From contig NC_044557.1 in NCBI RefSeq assembly GCF_007565055.1, positions 68,577,095-68,641,094 of the forward strand: a DNA stretch of 64,000 bases. The letters run 5' to 3'. The DNA comes from Rhinopithecus roxellana. Its lineage: Eukaryota > Chordata > Mammalia > Primates > Cercopithecidae. Position 1 is the first letter of the stretch. Every line of letters begins with the position of its first letter. A model generated the notes under the pieces. It worked only from the letters and a program-made list of their open reading frames with translations, did not search any database and was not told the origin of the DNA. This document shows positions 35,684 through 48,150 of this stretch, in pieces. The translations under genes and the position numbers were made by a program.

Positions 35684-36898
35684 GGCCTCAGTAGTTTTTA
35701 AAAGTTTATAATGGGTCTTGAGACCAAACCTTTTGAAAACTACTGAATTATATAGTAACCATTTGGTTGTATAAATTAAAATGTTTGTAAACAAGCAACT
35801 TTATAGTTACAACCTGGAAAAGTAATTAAAATTCTCATTATTCAAAATGTAAAGAAAAAAGGAGAAGGCCATCTTTAAAATAACCTTATTGTTATTTGAT
35901 ATATACAATTATGTATCATTTGAGAACATATTTTTTAAAAAGTGAAACAAACTATGAAAAAAAATTAATGTAGGCACTGAAGCACTTGCTTTGCATCTTC
36001 AGGAAACTAGGCTTGTTGATGTGTTTGACTAGAGCATACTAACCCTTAGAGTATTTCTTAAGTCTATAAACTTTCTGAATACAAAGTCAGACATAAAACA
36101 AAAGAACAAGATTTGCTTCATGTGAGGAAAAAAGAACCAAACGAATTACAAGATGACACAAAGAAGTTAATCAATGGATTGATAAATACACTAAGTGCAG
36201 TTTTAACCACACAAAACTTACCAATATAGAGAAATAATAAATGAACAGTAAGAAAATCTGTTTCAATATATGCAAAAATAAATATTTTAGTTCTCCTAGT
36301 AACTGTGGTTGATATAGCAAAAATGGTAACAGAGTTGTGGAAGTGACCTAAGAATAAAAATTTTAGTAGTTGTAAGTCTTTAAGTAATTATAAAGTTATA
36401 AAGTAATTATAAGTTATAAAAGCCTAGATGAGTACAAAAAATACATTTACCTCAATGATGAATTTCCGAATTTCATGGATACAAGCATATTGGGTTGCTT
36501 TTAATAGCAAATAAACTGCGTGCTCAAATACAATAGTTTTATGTAGGGATAGGATTAGAGCCTCAGAATCACATTTCAGTAAATTTCATTTCACATAACT
36601 TTGTATGGAAAGAAAATACTAATTCAACTTGAGCTAACTTTTCCCTAGGTTCAATGTTTGGATGAAAAAATAATTATGCAGTCCGTTTGGAAAAGTATAA
36701 TCAATCCATGGGCATGCAAGTATCAGTTTTATCTTATGAGAATTTCTCCATGTTCCAGTTACTTCATTCCTTATTACATGCTGCAAAAAGCAGTAATAAT
36801 TTTTATAGCCAAATATCACTTCGTAAGATACCAGGTGGCTTTCAATATTTACCATATAAGTCATGCATGAAATTTAAACATTACAAAAAATGACTTAC

Positions 36899-36955
36899 CA
36901 GTTGACACTCCTGAAATATGCACATTTTCAGAATGTTCTGCAAGAGCACCATTTC
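36899..36955 (-). CDS. LRP12: LRP12 exon 2 (57-nt in-frame cassette exon)
   Basis: Short coding exon for about residues 27-45, peptide GNGALAEHSENVHISGVST, joining the signal-peptide end to CUB1. On the minus strand the acceptor TTAATTTTAG has a poor, A-interrupted pyrimidine tract, while the donor CTG|GTAAGT is close to ideal. Incoming phase is one base (G|GA, Gly) and outgoing phase is also one base (G|CT, Ala), so it can be skipped without breaking frame. Human LRP12 has a described isoform lacking this 19-residue segment, as I recall. The weak acceptor beside a strong donor fits optional inclusion. Confidence in identity is high; the degree of skipping is inference. Confidence 0.95.
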
Positions 36956-37794
36956 CTAAAATTAAACATAATGAATAAACTAATATCCAAGATAAATTTA
37001 TAAAATTTTTCAGATCCTCCCTTTAAAAGAGAAACAATTACATAGAGCTCCTTTTAATATTGAGAAGCTAAAGTTTCTTATAAAAATCTTCAAAACAATC
37101 CCAGGAAGCTCAAAATCTTAAGTGTAATGGGGAAAACAAACATTTTAGAAATCTCAACAATGTAGTGTTTATAGATAAAGATCAAATAGATAGATCTGAT
37201 CAACACCAGAAAGAATTTTCTATCAATTAATAATCAAAAGGGAAGTCAGTACTGTTACAAGAAAAAAACAGAACACAGCTTGTTAAAAATAGCATTCCCC
37301 GAAAAGCATGTTCAAATCAGCGACAAGTTGGTGTAGTAATTTCTGTCAGGGTCACACATGTTGGTACTTTAAAAAAAAAAAAAAAAAAGAAAAGTCTTGC
37401 ATTGTCTTCTAAATCTTCAAAAAATCTTTCAAATTTTTCTCACCAACAATTCTAACAATCTTAAGTATTGGGAATATTTATTCCCTCAAATTAATGTAAA
37501 CAATGTCTCTTCAGATATTTGTCTTAAAATTTTGTATTTCATACATCATTAGTTCTAACCCATTAGTTGGATCTGGCATCACAACAGCTCAGAAACGGAG
37601 CAGAGAAAGAATTCTCCTTGGAGTCAGGTGGGGGAAGGAAGCTAGTCAGAAAAAGCTTAGAAGGCAAAAGCAGAATTTTCTTTCATGGTTGAGAGTGGAG
37701 AAAATAGCAAATATTATAATTAACAACTTTTTGTTTACAACTATCACACTTCTATGATTGCTTGAATATTGTATCGCACCCCCCACTCCAATGC

Positions 37795-37975
37795 ACTAAG
37801 CTGTAGGAGAACAGAATTTGTGTTTATTTGCCTCCCCCCGTAGGCACAGTTTCTGATACAGAAGAGGCGCACAAATAGCTGATAGATGAATAAATGAGGG
37901 ATGTCCTGATGATTAAAATGAAATCATGCCCATTAAGCACTTGATATAGGGCCTGGCACATAGCATTGAACAGGT
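37795..37975 (+). repeat. L2/MIR-like 3' end fragments
   Basis: 'aagctgtaggagaacag...gatagatgaataaatg' resembles an L2 3' end, and 'aagcacttgatatagggcctggcacatag' resembles the MIR 3' core just after it. Both weak. Confidence 0.5.
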
Positions 37976-38399
37976 GTTGATTTTTGTAACTGTGTAAAGT
38001 ATATTATTATTACTAAAGAAAAAATAACAGCGATAAAACAGTATTTTTGGTTCAACTACAGCTATACCCTTCAAAATGAAAACATACATTATGTTTCCCT
38101 CAAGAATGAAACAGTGGAAATGATGAGATACGAGGGAGGGCCATATTAAGTATACAAATAAGTGATTATATTCATTTTAAGTACTGTGCATTGATGCAAA
38201 AAAAGGCACAATTTCTTTTTCTCATTTATTGTTAAATGCCACACATATAGAATTGAAATGACTAGAAAGACTGTACCAATTTCTTTACCACACACAATTT
38301 ATAAAAACAAGCAGCAGAAACAAAACATGAAACTGATTCAATAAAACACTTAACAAGGTTTGCCAAAGGTCAGTATAAACTGCCTAAATCCTTGCCACT

Positions 38400-38560
38400 C
38401 ACGAGTAGACTAGCAGTACTGGCCACCTTGGGAGTGTGTTAGAAATGCAGAGACTCAGGCTCATTCCAGATTATGGAATCTGAATTTGTATTTTAACAAG
38501 ATCCTCCTGCACACTCAGTGATCTATATGCACATTAAAGTTTGAGAAGCACTGGTAAGGT
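38400..38560 (+). repeat. MER5/hAT-Charlie type fragment
   Basis: 'gggagtgtgttagaaatgcagagactcagg', 'atggaatctgaatttgtattttaacaagatcc' and 'gcacattaaagtttgagaagcactgg' follow a nonautonomous hAT (MER5-like) layout. Confidence 0.7.
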
Positions 38561-38702
38561 TTGGGCTTAAACCTTCTACTTCTATATTATACACAGCTAC
38601 AAACCATAGCTATGTAATTTGTGATAGCAACGTTTCCAATATCCGTAAGATAGCATATTAGGCTCAGGAGAGTTTTAATATCAGATTTTACTTTTTTAAA
38701 AA

Positions 38703-38800
38703 AGAGACAGGGTCTGACTATGTTGTCCAGGCTGGACTAGAACTCCTGGACTCAAGCAATCCTCCTACCTTAGCCTCCCGAGCAGCTGGGACTACAGGAG
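38703..38800 (-). mobile_element. Alu-related monomer (FRAM/FLAM)
   Basis: Antisense 'gagacagggtctgactatgttgtccaggctgg' joined to 'cctcccgagcagctgggactacagg' with one arm only. Old and short. Confidence 0.75.
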
Positions 38801-38884
38801 TAGTCCCAGTTAAGATATATTTTAAACATGAAATTTTTCCAGTTGGGTAAACAGAGCAAAAATAGAAGGCAAAAAAGCAGCATA

Positions 38885-39055
38885 ATGTAATATTGAAGAT
38901 TGTGGATTCTGAGCTATATTGCCAGGATTCTAAAACCAGCTCCATTACTTACTTGGTGTGCAAGTTACCCAATCTCTTTGTGCCTCAATTTCATCTTTTA
39001 AAATGGAGATAATACCTACCTCATAGGGCTTAGTGAAATTCTTTATTAACAGTAA
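38885..39055 (+). mobile_element. MIR SINE
   Basis: 'gtggattctgagctatattgcc', 'cagctccattacttacttgg', 'cctcaatttcatcttttaaaatgg' and 'ataatacctacctcataggg' give the MIR core and 3' part in forward orientation. Confidence 0.85.
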
Positions 39056-39099
39056 AAAAAAAAAAAAAAAATCTAAAACGATTATCAACATGCACATGA

Positions 39100-39440
39100 A
39101 TAAACTGATACAGCCTTATAATAAAATATTCAATAAACAAATAATTATATAGGTACTAATTGGATACACATATTAAATTAAAAATGTTTCAGATGAGCAG
39201 TAAAGTATGATTTAATTTTAACTTTAAAATTATGTATGTATAGTTTATAATATGCAGATGTTAAACATGTCATATATATGTCTATGCATTTACATAAACA
39301 CTGATGAGCCTAAGGGTATATACAATCTGTGGAGGAAAACCTCTAGAACTGGAATTAGAGAGGAAGTTTGAATTGTATACTTTAGCACTGGGCAAATTTG
39401 TTACAAACAGGCACAGATTTCTTTAAAAATTTTATTTATA
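39100..39440 (+). repeat. Probable L1M 3' fragment
   Basis: 'gaataaactgatacagccttata' and later 'tataggtactaattgg...atgcatttacataaacac' resemble the plus-strand end of an old L1M ORF2. Weak. Confidence 0.4.
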
Positions 39441-40319
39441 TTACAAAAAAAGATAAACAGGTGAACAGAATATAGTTCATTCCCATCATTCTGGATAAAC
39501 AGAAATGTGATAAATATCGTGCCAATTATATTAAAATTTCATTGAAGTATTAACGGTTTTAAAAACTGGTTAACCCTTTAAAACAGAAAACATGATACTA
39601 CTAATTTCCCAGACATTTACTCTAGCTTAAAAACAATCCTATTTAGAAGTTAAAAAAAAATCAGTGATAACTTCTGTTAACATCAAAGTGATGTTTCTGC
39701 TTCTGAACATCACTTGAAGAAGTGGGCTACTTAATTTATGTGTACTGCCATTCTAAAAAATATTTTTACAAAGATGTCTTTTTTGTAAAAAAAAAAAATA
39801 TTTTTTTACAAAAATATTTTTCAATCATTTCTAGGTTTCCAGCAGACAGCCCAAAGAAAATTGCTTTGTTAATACAAATTATATTCTCCTTAATGCCCCT
39901 CTCCCAAACCCCAAGAATATTTCATATGTACGAATATGAACACCCGCCACCAATCTTACTATGACTACAGTGTTCAAATGCAGTCATTTCAGATATTTTT
40001 TCAGACATCACCCTTTAGAGATAGCAAATACTAAAAAAAAGTCTGATGAAACATTACTTACTTAACTACACATTAACAGCTAATTATGTAATGAAACAGT
40101 TAAGTAGATAAACCCTAAAAAAGATTTTTCAACTACGAAAAAGTTTCATTATCACCTAAATCAGAAAATAGTTTGTTATGACAATTTTTTGGTCTCACTA
40201 AACACCAAGACGTAATCAACCATTCCCATTTATTGCTCTGTAGTTTTGACTGCAATATGAGAGAGAATCGACTAAAACAGATGCTATTTTAGGAAAGAAA
40301 CTATACAACAGTGATATGG

Positions 40320-40440
40320 AGCTTGAGTTCTCGAGTCAGACTCCTGTAATAAAACCCCAGCTCTACTATTTATATAGTCATGAACTTCAAATGACTTCTA
40401 AGATTCAGTTTGCTCACTTATATAATGGGGATGTTATCGT
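40320..40440 (+). mobile_element. MIR SINE fragment
   Basis: 'gagcttgagttctcgagtcagactcc', 'cccagctctactattta' and 'cagtttgctcacttatataatggggat' match the MIR core, forward. Confidence 0.75.
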
Positions 40441-40589
40441 AAGAGAATGTCTAAATTTATAGTCTCTGCATCCCTGTTGCTTTATCTTTCTGTCTTCTTT
40501 TATATATTTCTGTCCTTTTTATTTAAGAACTAAAGTTCTTAAGAATAGCTAATGAATACACCTAAGATTTGATATATATGTACCAGCCA

Positions 40590-40730
40590 AATCCTAAGTG
40601 CCTTACAAGAGTTCACCCAGCTAATCCTTTAAACAACAGTTCATTTTACAAATGAGAAAACCAAAGCTTCTAGCAGTTTAGTAATTTTTTTTCCAAAGAG
40701 CTAGTAACTGGATGGATTGAACATTCAAAT
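40590..40730 (-). mobile_element. MIR SINE fragment
   Basis: 'taagtgccttacaagagttc', 'ttacaaatgagaaaaccaaagc' and 'tagtaattt' match the MIR 3' part in reverse. Short. Confidence 0.6.
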
Positions 40731-41334
40731 ACATAGTCATTAAAAAGTCTGTATTCCTCACCTCTTAAAAAGAATTCAGGCTCAATACTAATTCCCATGA
40801 CATTAAAAAGTTTGTGTTCCTTGCTTTTTTTTTTTTTAAAGGATTCAGACATGAATATATTTCTTGCTTATGTAAGAAATAGTGCTTAGCTCTCAGAATT
40901 AAAATCTACCTGCCACAGCATTCCAATTTGTAAGAAAAACATTGGTTTAAAAGTTAAATGACTGGCAGCTATAAGAAACGAAAATGCTCAGCTTCCTACA
41001 ATTTCTTTTCTACTTCTCAGTGAGAGTAGTTATCAAACATAAACACACACATATATATACATATAAACCAAAAAAGCAAAGATGGTTCCTATTTTATTGT
41101 ACTTAAGGAAAAAGTTCACAATCTTAATAGGGCTTGTCAAGCTCTCCACAGTCCGATTCTTCCTAACTACTTCTAAATCTTTCTCTCTTGTGACCCACTT
41201 CCCATTCTCTCTCTTCTTTCCAGTAATAATGGATGTCTTTTAGAAAGGTATCAACTGTCTCTCTTGCCTTTGGATTTTCATTAAACATTATTTCTTTAGA
41301 GAAGATATCTCTTGATTCTCCCATACTAGGTTAG

Positions 41335-41530
41335 GTCATTCTGTTATAGGCTCCTTTAGTATCTGACACTGTCACTTTCTGAAATTTTATCACATTTGTT
41401 TTATCTGTGTAATGCCTATATTCCTTACTAGATCTTAATTTTGGGGTGGGGGGAGTATTCTGATGGGACACAGCAGGGTTTTGTTTTGCAACTCCAATGA
41501 CTAGCACAAAACATAACACATAGCAGGAAT
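41335..41530 (+). repeat. L2 3' fragment
   Basis: 'tatctgacactgtcactttctg...gtaatgcctatattcc...actagcacaaaacataacacatagcagg' follows L2 3' end order. Diverged. Confidence 0.5.
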
Positions 41531-41789
41531 ACTTTAGTCCATATAAGTAAGAGGCATGCAGAGTCCCTGCTCCTGAAGAGTTGGCAATCTGTTGACAAAA
41601 TAATTGAAAATATATAAAACAGAAGCAAACAAAATATAAAACAAAATATAAGTAGCAAGCTTCCTATTCAAGGGGAAAGCCTACAGGCTTTTCTACTAAA
41701 AGTAGGAATGAGGACAGGAGTGGCCACTATAGTTACTAATATCAGACAGTGCAATTAGACAAGAATTGTTAAAAAAAAAAAGAAAAAAA

Positions 41790-43000
41790 AGTAAAACTGG
41801 GTCCATATGCAGATTATATCTACTTGGAAAACCCAAGACAGTCAACAGAAAAATAACTATAAATAACAGGAAAATTTAGTAAAGTAGTAGGATATAAAAT
41901 AAGCATAGAGAAATCCAAAGCATTTGTAAATACAAATGACAGCCAGTTGGAAGACATGGCAGAAGACCCCATTTTCAGTTGCAACGAAAAAAGATTTAAA
42001 GAAAAAAACTCATGGAACTGCTGCTGGTTATAAAAGAGGAAGTAGCAACAGATCAGCAATTTTGCTGTGAACAATTAAAAAAACAGAAAAATATGTAAAA
42101 AAAATGCAGACACTGGACCACAGATAGTGTAAGACTGTGATCCCTGAGAAAAAGGGAAACAAATTAAAGTGAGTCCTATTACTGCCCTTTCTATCTGGAG
42201 ACTTCCTGGATTCTGGCATATTGAGGGAGAACCCAAGCAAAGCAGGGAGATCTTGCTAAACTGAGGAGACAGAGATGAGAGTTTAGAGGAGCTCAGGCAA
42301 CAGAAACATTCAGAGTACCAGTATCAGTTTTTTAAAACAACAACGAGAAACACACACAAAAAAACAAAGAAAAACTCCAAAATTTGCCTCACAGTCCTAG
42401 TCTTAGGCTGAACGTCAAGCTGCACATGGGTAAGGTGACACCTTAAGAACAGATGTCACCTATTAAGAATAGGCAAAGAATTGCTGCTGAAAGCTTAAAT
42501 AAACCCTTCCATCCCACAAATCTGGAAGATGCTAAAGTTCTGACCAGCAAGAGAGAACTCTGAAGTGGAGAGACCTTGATAAATGCATGGGTATTACTAG
42601 ACCAGGAAGCCCACCCACACCTTAGGAGCAGGGCTAACTTAACTGCCAAGTAAAAGCTACTCTGTAATTATCCTAGCAAAGCTTTAAAACAAGCTTCAAC
42701 TAGGACTCTCAAAAATTGCCAGTGGGAATATAAAATAGTACAACCACTTTGGAAAACAGTTCTTTCAAGATGAACATATAGATATATGACCTAACATATA
42801 GATATATTCCCACACCTAGGAAAGGGAAACTAAAACATATAAAAAAGACAAAAAAGAATTCCAAAAACATAGAGTAAAAGAAGAAACACAAAAGAATTCA
42901 TTCTGTATGATTCTATTCTATAAAGTTCTAGAACAGGAAACAATTATCTCTAGTGACAGAGAGATAAGTGGTTGCCTGATCTCTCTGTGTTATTTTGTCC
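41790..43000 (+). repeat. L1M ORF2 fragments, forward
   Basis: 'cttggaaaacccaagacagtcaacag', 'ggatataaaataagcatagag' (41820-41910) and 'aaaattgccagtgggaatataaaatagtac', 'ttctagaacaggaaac', 'agtggttgcctg' (42710-42980) are successive L1 ORF2/3' landmarks. The middle is unrecognisable. Confidence 0.6.
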
Positions 43001-43835
43001 GGCTGTGTGCTGGCTTCCTCATCAGCCTGACAAAATAACTACAGCACTTCCAGGTACCACATCCAGGGGAAGAGAGAGTATTTGTATCTCATCACTTACA
43101 ACCAAAAGCCTTGATATTCATTCTGTTTAGAACAGCTTAGGTCACATGCCCACCCCTGTCAAGGAAAACAAAATGGAATACGATGATAGATATAAGCCTA
43201 GAGTGAGGTGTTGAATTACATTTTCTGAAGCATTTAAGGGCATTGTTAAAAAGAGAAAAAGGATAACTGGATGGTAGGCAACCAACAAATAGCTACTATA
43301 GCATTTCCCTTTCAAATAAAATCCAATGCCTTGTCCTTGCATTCAGGATCTACATAGTATAGGCTCTAAATATACTTTTCAATTTTAAATTACCATACTT
43401 CTTGTGCACCAAACACATTAGTCTTCTGCCCTGTTTAAAAAACAAAAACAAACACAACCACCACAACCCACAGCCACAAAATTCCTCTTTTCCCTGTACC
43501 TTCACTTACCAAACTTTTAGAGAAATTTCAAGGCTCAACTAAATGTTACCTCAGCCATAAAGCTTCTGGAGATCAACCCAACCGGAAGTAATTCTTTAAA
43601 ACTCCTATGGTCAACATTTTGCATCCTTTAATGAATGAACGGATTCAGGCACTGACTATCAATAACTGCTAACATCAGGAAAAAAGGACAATGAGACATC
43701 ACACATCATGGGCCTCCTAATGGAAGAACACAAAGGAGAAGAAACCTGAATTTGATCAAGCCGCTATCTAAAGCGGCACTGACTAACAGAACTTCCCACA
43801 TGATGGAACTGTTCTATCAAGGCACTGCCCAATAT

Positions 43836-43980
43836 GGTAGCCACTAGCCACATGTAGCTATGAATCATTTAAACTGAGCTTTGTACTTTAGCAACTAAAT
43901 TTTTCATTTTATTTAATTTTAATTAATTTAACCTTAAATTTAAAATAGTTAATGTGGCTGACGGCTACTGTATTAGGCTT
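43836..43980 (+). repeat. Nonautonomous hAT-type MER element
   Basis: Inverted ends 'ggtagccactagccacatgt' (43837) and 'aatgtggctgacggctactgta' (43951) flank A+T-rich sequence, a layout I associate with hAT-derived MER elements. Subfamily not assigned. Confidence 0.6.
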
Positions 43981-44449
43981 TATAGCTCTAAATACATTTA
44001 CCAGTTTACTGAAAAAGCAAACAACAGAGGACCATTTAAAATCATATTACAGAGGAACACTCAACAAACTCCAGAATGAAAAACTCTAAATTGTTTCAAC
44101 AAATATATATAGTTTTAAACTTGTGGAGGAAGTCCACAGATTGAAAGAGGCTTAAAGGAAGTATTGAATAATTACAAACTGTGGACCTCATTTACATTCT
44201 GATTCATAAACAAACAGGACATTAATGAGACAACTGTAAACACAAACCACTTTGGTTTTATAAAACCGAGGAAAAATTAACAATCGTTCCTAAGATAATG
44301 GTATGGCACTTAAATTGATTTAAAAAGAAAGCATACTTGTTCTTTTAGCGATGCATTCTAAAATATTAGCGGATGAAATGAGGTCTGGTATTTCTTCAAA
44401 ATATGCAGAAGAATTTAACAGGCTAGCAAGGAGGCAGATTGGCTCTGGG

Positions 44450-44570
44450 TTAATAACTGCTGTTAGGGCCTAGGTTTTGGGTACATAGGGGTTCAATATC
44501 CTGTCCTATCTATTTTCACAAATATTTGAAATTATCCATAAGACTTTTTTAAACAAAAAAATAAAACCCT
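44450..44570 (+). repeat. Probable L1M 3'UTR remnant
   Basis: 'gttttgggtacataggggttcaatatc' and 'tttgaaattatccataagac' are like L1M 3' ends. Weak. Confidence 0.4.
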
Positions 44571-45144
44571 CTGATAGCATATTATACAACACACAAAATA
44601 TTCTGGATTTGAGATTTGTACAAATGACTTATGAATCTTAAAACATGTAGGTGAATTAAGATCAGGGTTAATATCATAAGCACTGTTTTATTCCTTCAGT
44701 ATCTTAATCTAGTATCACATATGCAAATTATGCAAAATAAATATTTCCAATAATTATAGTGTGAACTTTCTTATTTACTTTTATGGGAAGACAGCATTGT
44801 AAGGAAACTTATAGATAATTCATGTCAAATTATGTGAGAAGATAAAGAAAATGAGGGAGGAGGGCTCAAAATCCAGGTCCCAGAATCCTCAAACCTGGTA
44901 TGTTGTAGCCTGACCATCACTTTTTATTTGTGAAGATATATATGCAGAAAACAAAGCCAGGCAAATACATATTTCTTTTTTACTACCTGTAAGGCCAAAC
45001 CCTAAGACAGTTTGCCAAAAAGGCAGGCTTGATAGTGGAGGCCTCATTTTGCCGGTGTTACATGTCGGCAGGCCTAAAATCTAGAATCAAAGTGTGCAGA
45101 GTGGTCCCTTTCTCATTGATTGAGAACATTTTCAGTGAATTTTG

Positions 45145-45435
45145 GCCCTCTGCTAAATAAGGTAAGGGTGGGGGCTCTATCCAAGAAGGCTGGTGTCCTC
45201 TTATAAGAAGAAGAGATACCAGAGATCTCTGTCCACACATGCTATGTGAGGCCATGTGAGGACACAGTAAGGAGGACACTGCATGCCAGGAAAAGAGGCC
45301 ACACCAGAAATCAACCCTGACAACACCTAAATCTCGAACTTCTAGCCTCCAGAACTAAGAGAAAACAAATTTCTGTTGTTTAAGCCACCCAGTCTGTGGT
45401 ATTCTGTTATGGCAGCCCAAATAGACTCACACACC
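45145..45435 (+). mobile_element. MLT1-type LTR, 5'-truncated
   Basis: 'tggtgtcctcttataagaagaag', 'gccatgtgaggacacag', 'gttgtttaagccacccagtctgtgg' and 'ttatggcagcccaaatagactc' mark the 3' two thirds of an MLT1-like LTR. Confidence 0.82.
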
Positions 45436-45787
45436 TACCTTCCCCATGTGGGTCTAGATGAAGATTTTTGTGAATCCCTTTCAAGTGTATGATGAATTCA
45501 GTACATTCTTCTAAGGAAAGGCTCCATAATATCTAACAAATACCTACAATGAGATGTTTAATTTTGTCAAAAAGGTTAAGAAATCCCTGAGAAAAAAGAC
45601 ATTTTCCTGATTGATTTAATTACTGGTATCCTAAAAGTATTATTTCTGTAACTTTTTAATTGGGCCATCCATTATGTATTTATATGAACTAGCCTTGAAC
45701 ATATTTACCACTTAAAACAATAGTAATAATTATTTATAACATTACTTTTAATGAAAATATACATTATAATTTTTAAACCCCATTCTT

Positions 45788-46079
45788 TTGTTGTTGTTAA
45801 GATGGAGTCTTCCTCTGTCGCTAGGCTGGAGTGCTGTGGCGTGATCTCAGCTCACTGCAACCTCCAACTCCCTGGTTAAATAAAGCAATTCTCCTGCCTC
45901 AGCCTCCCGATAGCTGGGATTACAGGCATGTGCCACCATGCCCAGCTAATTTTTGCATTTTTAGTAGAGATGGGGTTTCACCATGTTGGCCAGGATGGTC
46001 TCGATCTCCTGACCTCATGATCCGCCCGCCTCGGCCTCCCAAAGTCCTGGATTACAGGCGTGAGCCACCGCGCCCGGCC
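45788..46079 (-). mobile_element. AluS SINE
   Basis: Complete antisense Alu ending 'gagccaccgcgcccggcc'. Target duplication aaaccccattctt (45775-45787) and aaaccatattctt (46080-46092), two mismatches. Confidence 0.94.
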
Positions 46080-46514
46080 AAACCATATTCTTAATGGACC
46101 TTTGGGAGTTCAGTGTTTTCATATGTTTAGACTTCCTGTAGTATTATGTCAGTAAGATTTTATGTTTGAAATGTCTTGGAAATAAGCATATAATGACAAC
46201 GAACTACTATGTTGTTTAAAGTACAAATACTAAACAAACACAAGCTCCTAGTATTCAAAGAATGAATCAGGTCCCTTAAAGAACATGCAGAGATCTTATG
46301 CATCCTACTGCTGAGCACCTCAGTGAGTGTTCATACAGATGAAAATCATCTTCTCTATTCTAAAATTAGCTTGAGCTACTGACAGAAGAGCTCACAACAT
46401 AAACTGGAAAAGGAATTTTAGGACTACTAAGTTCAAAGGTTCCTACCTATTACTGTGGTTCACAAGAATGAATATGAGTTTGAAAGAATTCAGAACTCCA
46501 GGAAAAAAAATTAC

Positions 46515-47596
46515 ACACCTATATTTCTTACAGTAACAGCTTTATTGAAAGATATTTTATATCACAAACTTCATCTTTTTTCAAGTGCACAATGGGTGGT
46601 TTTTAGTACATTCAGGAAGTTGTACAACCATCATCACCACCATCTAATGCCTGAACATTTTCATCACCCCCTCAAAAAACCTTGTACCTATCAGCAGTTA
46701 CTCCTCCTTTTCTCATCCCCACATCCCCTAGCAACAGGTAATCTAGTTTTTCTGTCTGTATGGATTTGCCTATTCTGGTCATTTCAAATAAATGGAATCA
46801 TACAATATGTGGTCTTTTGCATGTGGCTTCTTTCACCTAGCCTTATATTTTCATGATTCATCCATGACTCAGTACTTCGTTTTTGTGGCTGAATAATATT
46901 CCATTATCTGGATATATCACATTTTATTTACATATTCACTAGGTGACACACATTTAGGTAGTTTCTACTTTTTGTGAATAGCATTGCTATGAATATTTAT
47001 ATACAAGTTTTTATATAGACATGTTTTCAATTCTCTTTAGTATATAAAGAGAGTGGAACTGGTGGGTCATATGGTATCCCTATGTTTTCCTTTCTGAGGA
47101 ACTGCCAAACTATATTCCAAATGGCAATGCCATTTTACATTCCCATCAGCAACATGTAAGGGTCCATTTCTCCACATCCTTGACAACATTTCTTATTGTC
47201 CATCTTTTTCAATTTAGCTATCCTATGGGTATAAAGTGATATATCATTATGGTTTTGATCTGCAGTTCCCTAATGAGTAATAATGTGGCTCTTTTCATGT
47301 GCTTACTGGCCATTTATGCTGTTCTTTGGAGAAATGTCCATTCAAATCCTTTGCCCATTTCTTAATTGGTTGGATTGTCTTTCTGTTATTGCTGAGTTGT
47401 AAGAGTTCTTTAGACATTGTAGATATTGATCTCTTGGTTAGATACATAATTTGCACATATTTTCTCCCATTCTATAAGCTGACTTTTCACTTTCTTAATA
47501 GTGTCCTTTGAAGCACAATTGTTTTTAATTTTCAGAACAGCCTAATTTACCTATTTCTTCTTCTGATGCTTGTGCTTTGGTCACAGTTTGTAATTA
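46515..47596 (-). mobile_element. L1M/L1MA-type LINE-1 3' end
   Basis: About 1.08 kb in antisense from the 3'UTR ('acagctttattgaaagat') through ORF2 end ('aataatattccattatctgg', 'gttttgatctgcagttccc', 'caaatcctttgcccatttc'). At the far side it is cut by the Tigger2-type element at 47599. Confidence 0.85.
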
Positions 47597-47598
47597 TA

Positions 47599-47975
47599 CA
47601 GTTGACCCTTGAACAACACAGGAGTTGGGGGTGCTAACCCTTCTGCATAGTCAAACATCTGCATATAACTTTTGATTCCCCCAAAACATAACTTCTAGAA
47701 GCCTATTGCTGATTGGAGGCCTTAACAATAACATAAACAGTTGATTAACACATATTTTCTATGTTACATGCATTACAGACTGTATTCTTACAATAAAGTT
47801 AGCTAGAGAAAAGAACATGTCATTAAGCAAATCACAAGGAATAGAAAATGTATTTACTGTTCATTAAGTGGAAGTGAATTACTGTTTTCATGGTGAGTAG
47901 GCAGAGGAGGAGGAGGAAGTGGTAGAGAAGGAGTTAGTCTTGCAATCTCAACAGTGGCAGAGGTAGAATGAAGTT
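47599..47975 (-). mobile_element. Tigger2/MER28-class element, one end only
   Basis: Begins TA-cagttgacccttgaacaac at 47597, followed by the half-element sequence 'cccaaaacataacttctag', 'acaataaagttagctagag' and a GGA-rich stretch. The opposite terminus is absent. It is reverse relative to the copy at 30396. Confidence 0.82.
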
Positions 47976-47994
47976 AGGAGAAGTTTGTTAAAGA

Positions 47995-48065
47995 TACATA
48001 TATGTGTGTGTTTACAGAATGCACATAAATATATATATATACACACACACATATACACATACACC
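47995..48065 (+). repeat. Mixed (TA)n/(CA)n microsatellite
   Basis: Alternating purine-pyrimidine run: tatatgtgtgtg ... atatatatatacacacacacatatacacatacac. Confidence 0.9.
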
Positions 48066-48150
48066 TAAGAAGTATGCACAAAGACAATGAGTGCTGTTAC
48101 TCAGGTATTTTATTCTCATTTAAGGAACTAAACTTTTATATACTTAAGTA

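Larger units (their letters stand above)
15964..36898 (-). other. LRP12: LRP12 intron 2
   Basis: 20.9-kb intron between exons 2 and 3, GTAAGT at 36898, CTTCCAG at 15964. It holds Tigger3/4-like and Tigger2 transposons, MER2B pairs, Alus, L2, MIR and two MaLR LTRs (listed separately). Unexplained stretches with nothing recognised: 16860-17920, 18400-18995, 19240-20430, 20900-21360, 21735-22920, 23056-25245, 25455-26385, 26600-28080, 28316-28950, 29268-30225, 31950-33000, 33240-33600, 34448-35300 and 35690-36898. Confidence 0.9.

Noticed and set aside
35408..35794. 128-codon minus-strand open frame
   Set aside because: Antisense to an MLT1 LTR; no start context or domain.
46455..46856. 133-codon plus-strand open frame
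   Set aside because: Lies mostly in the antisense 3' end of an old L1 (46515 onward); the translation has low-complexity and hydrophobic character and no domain.
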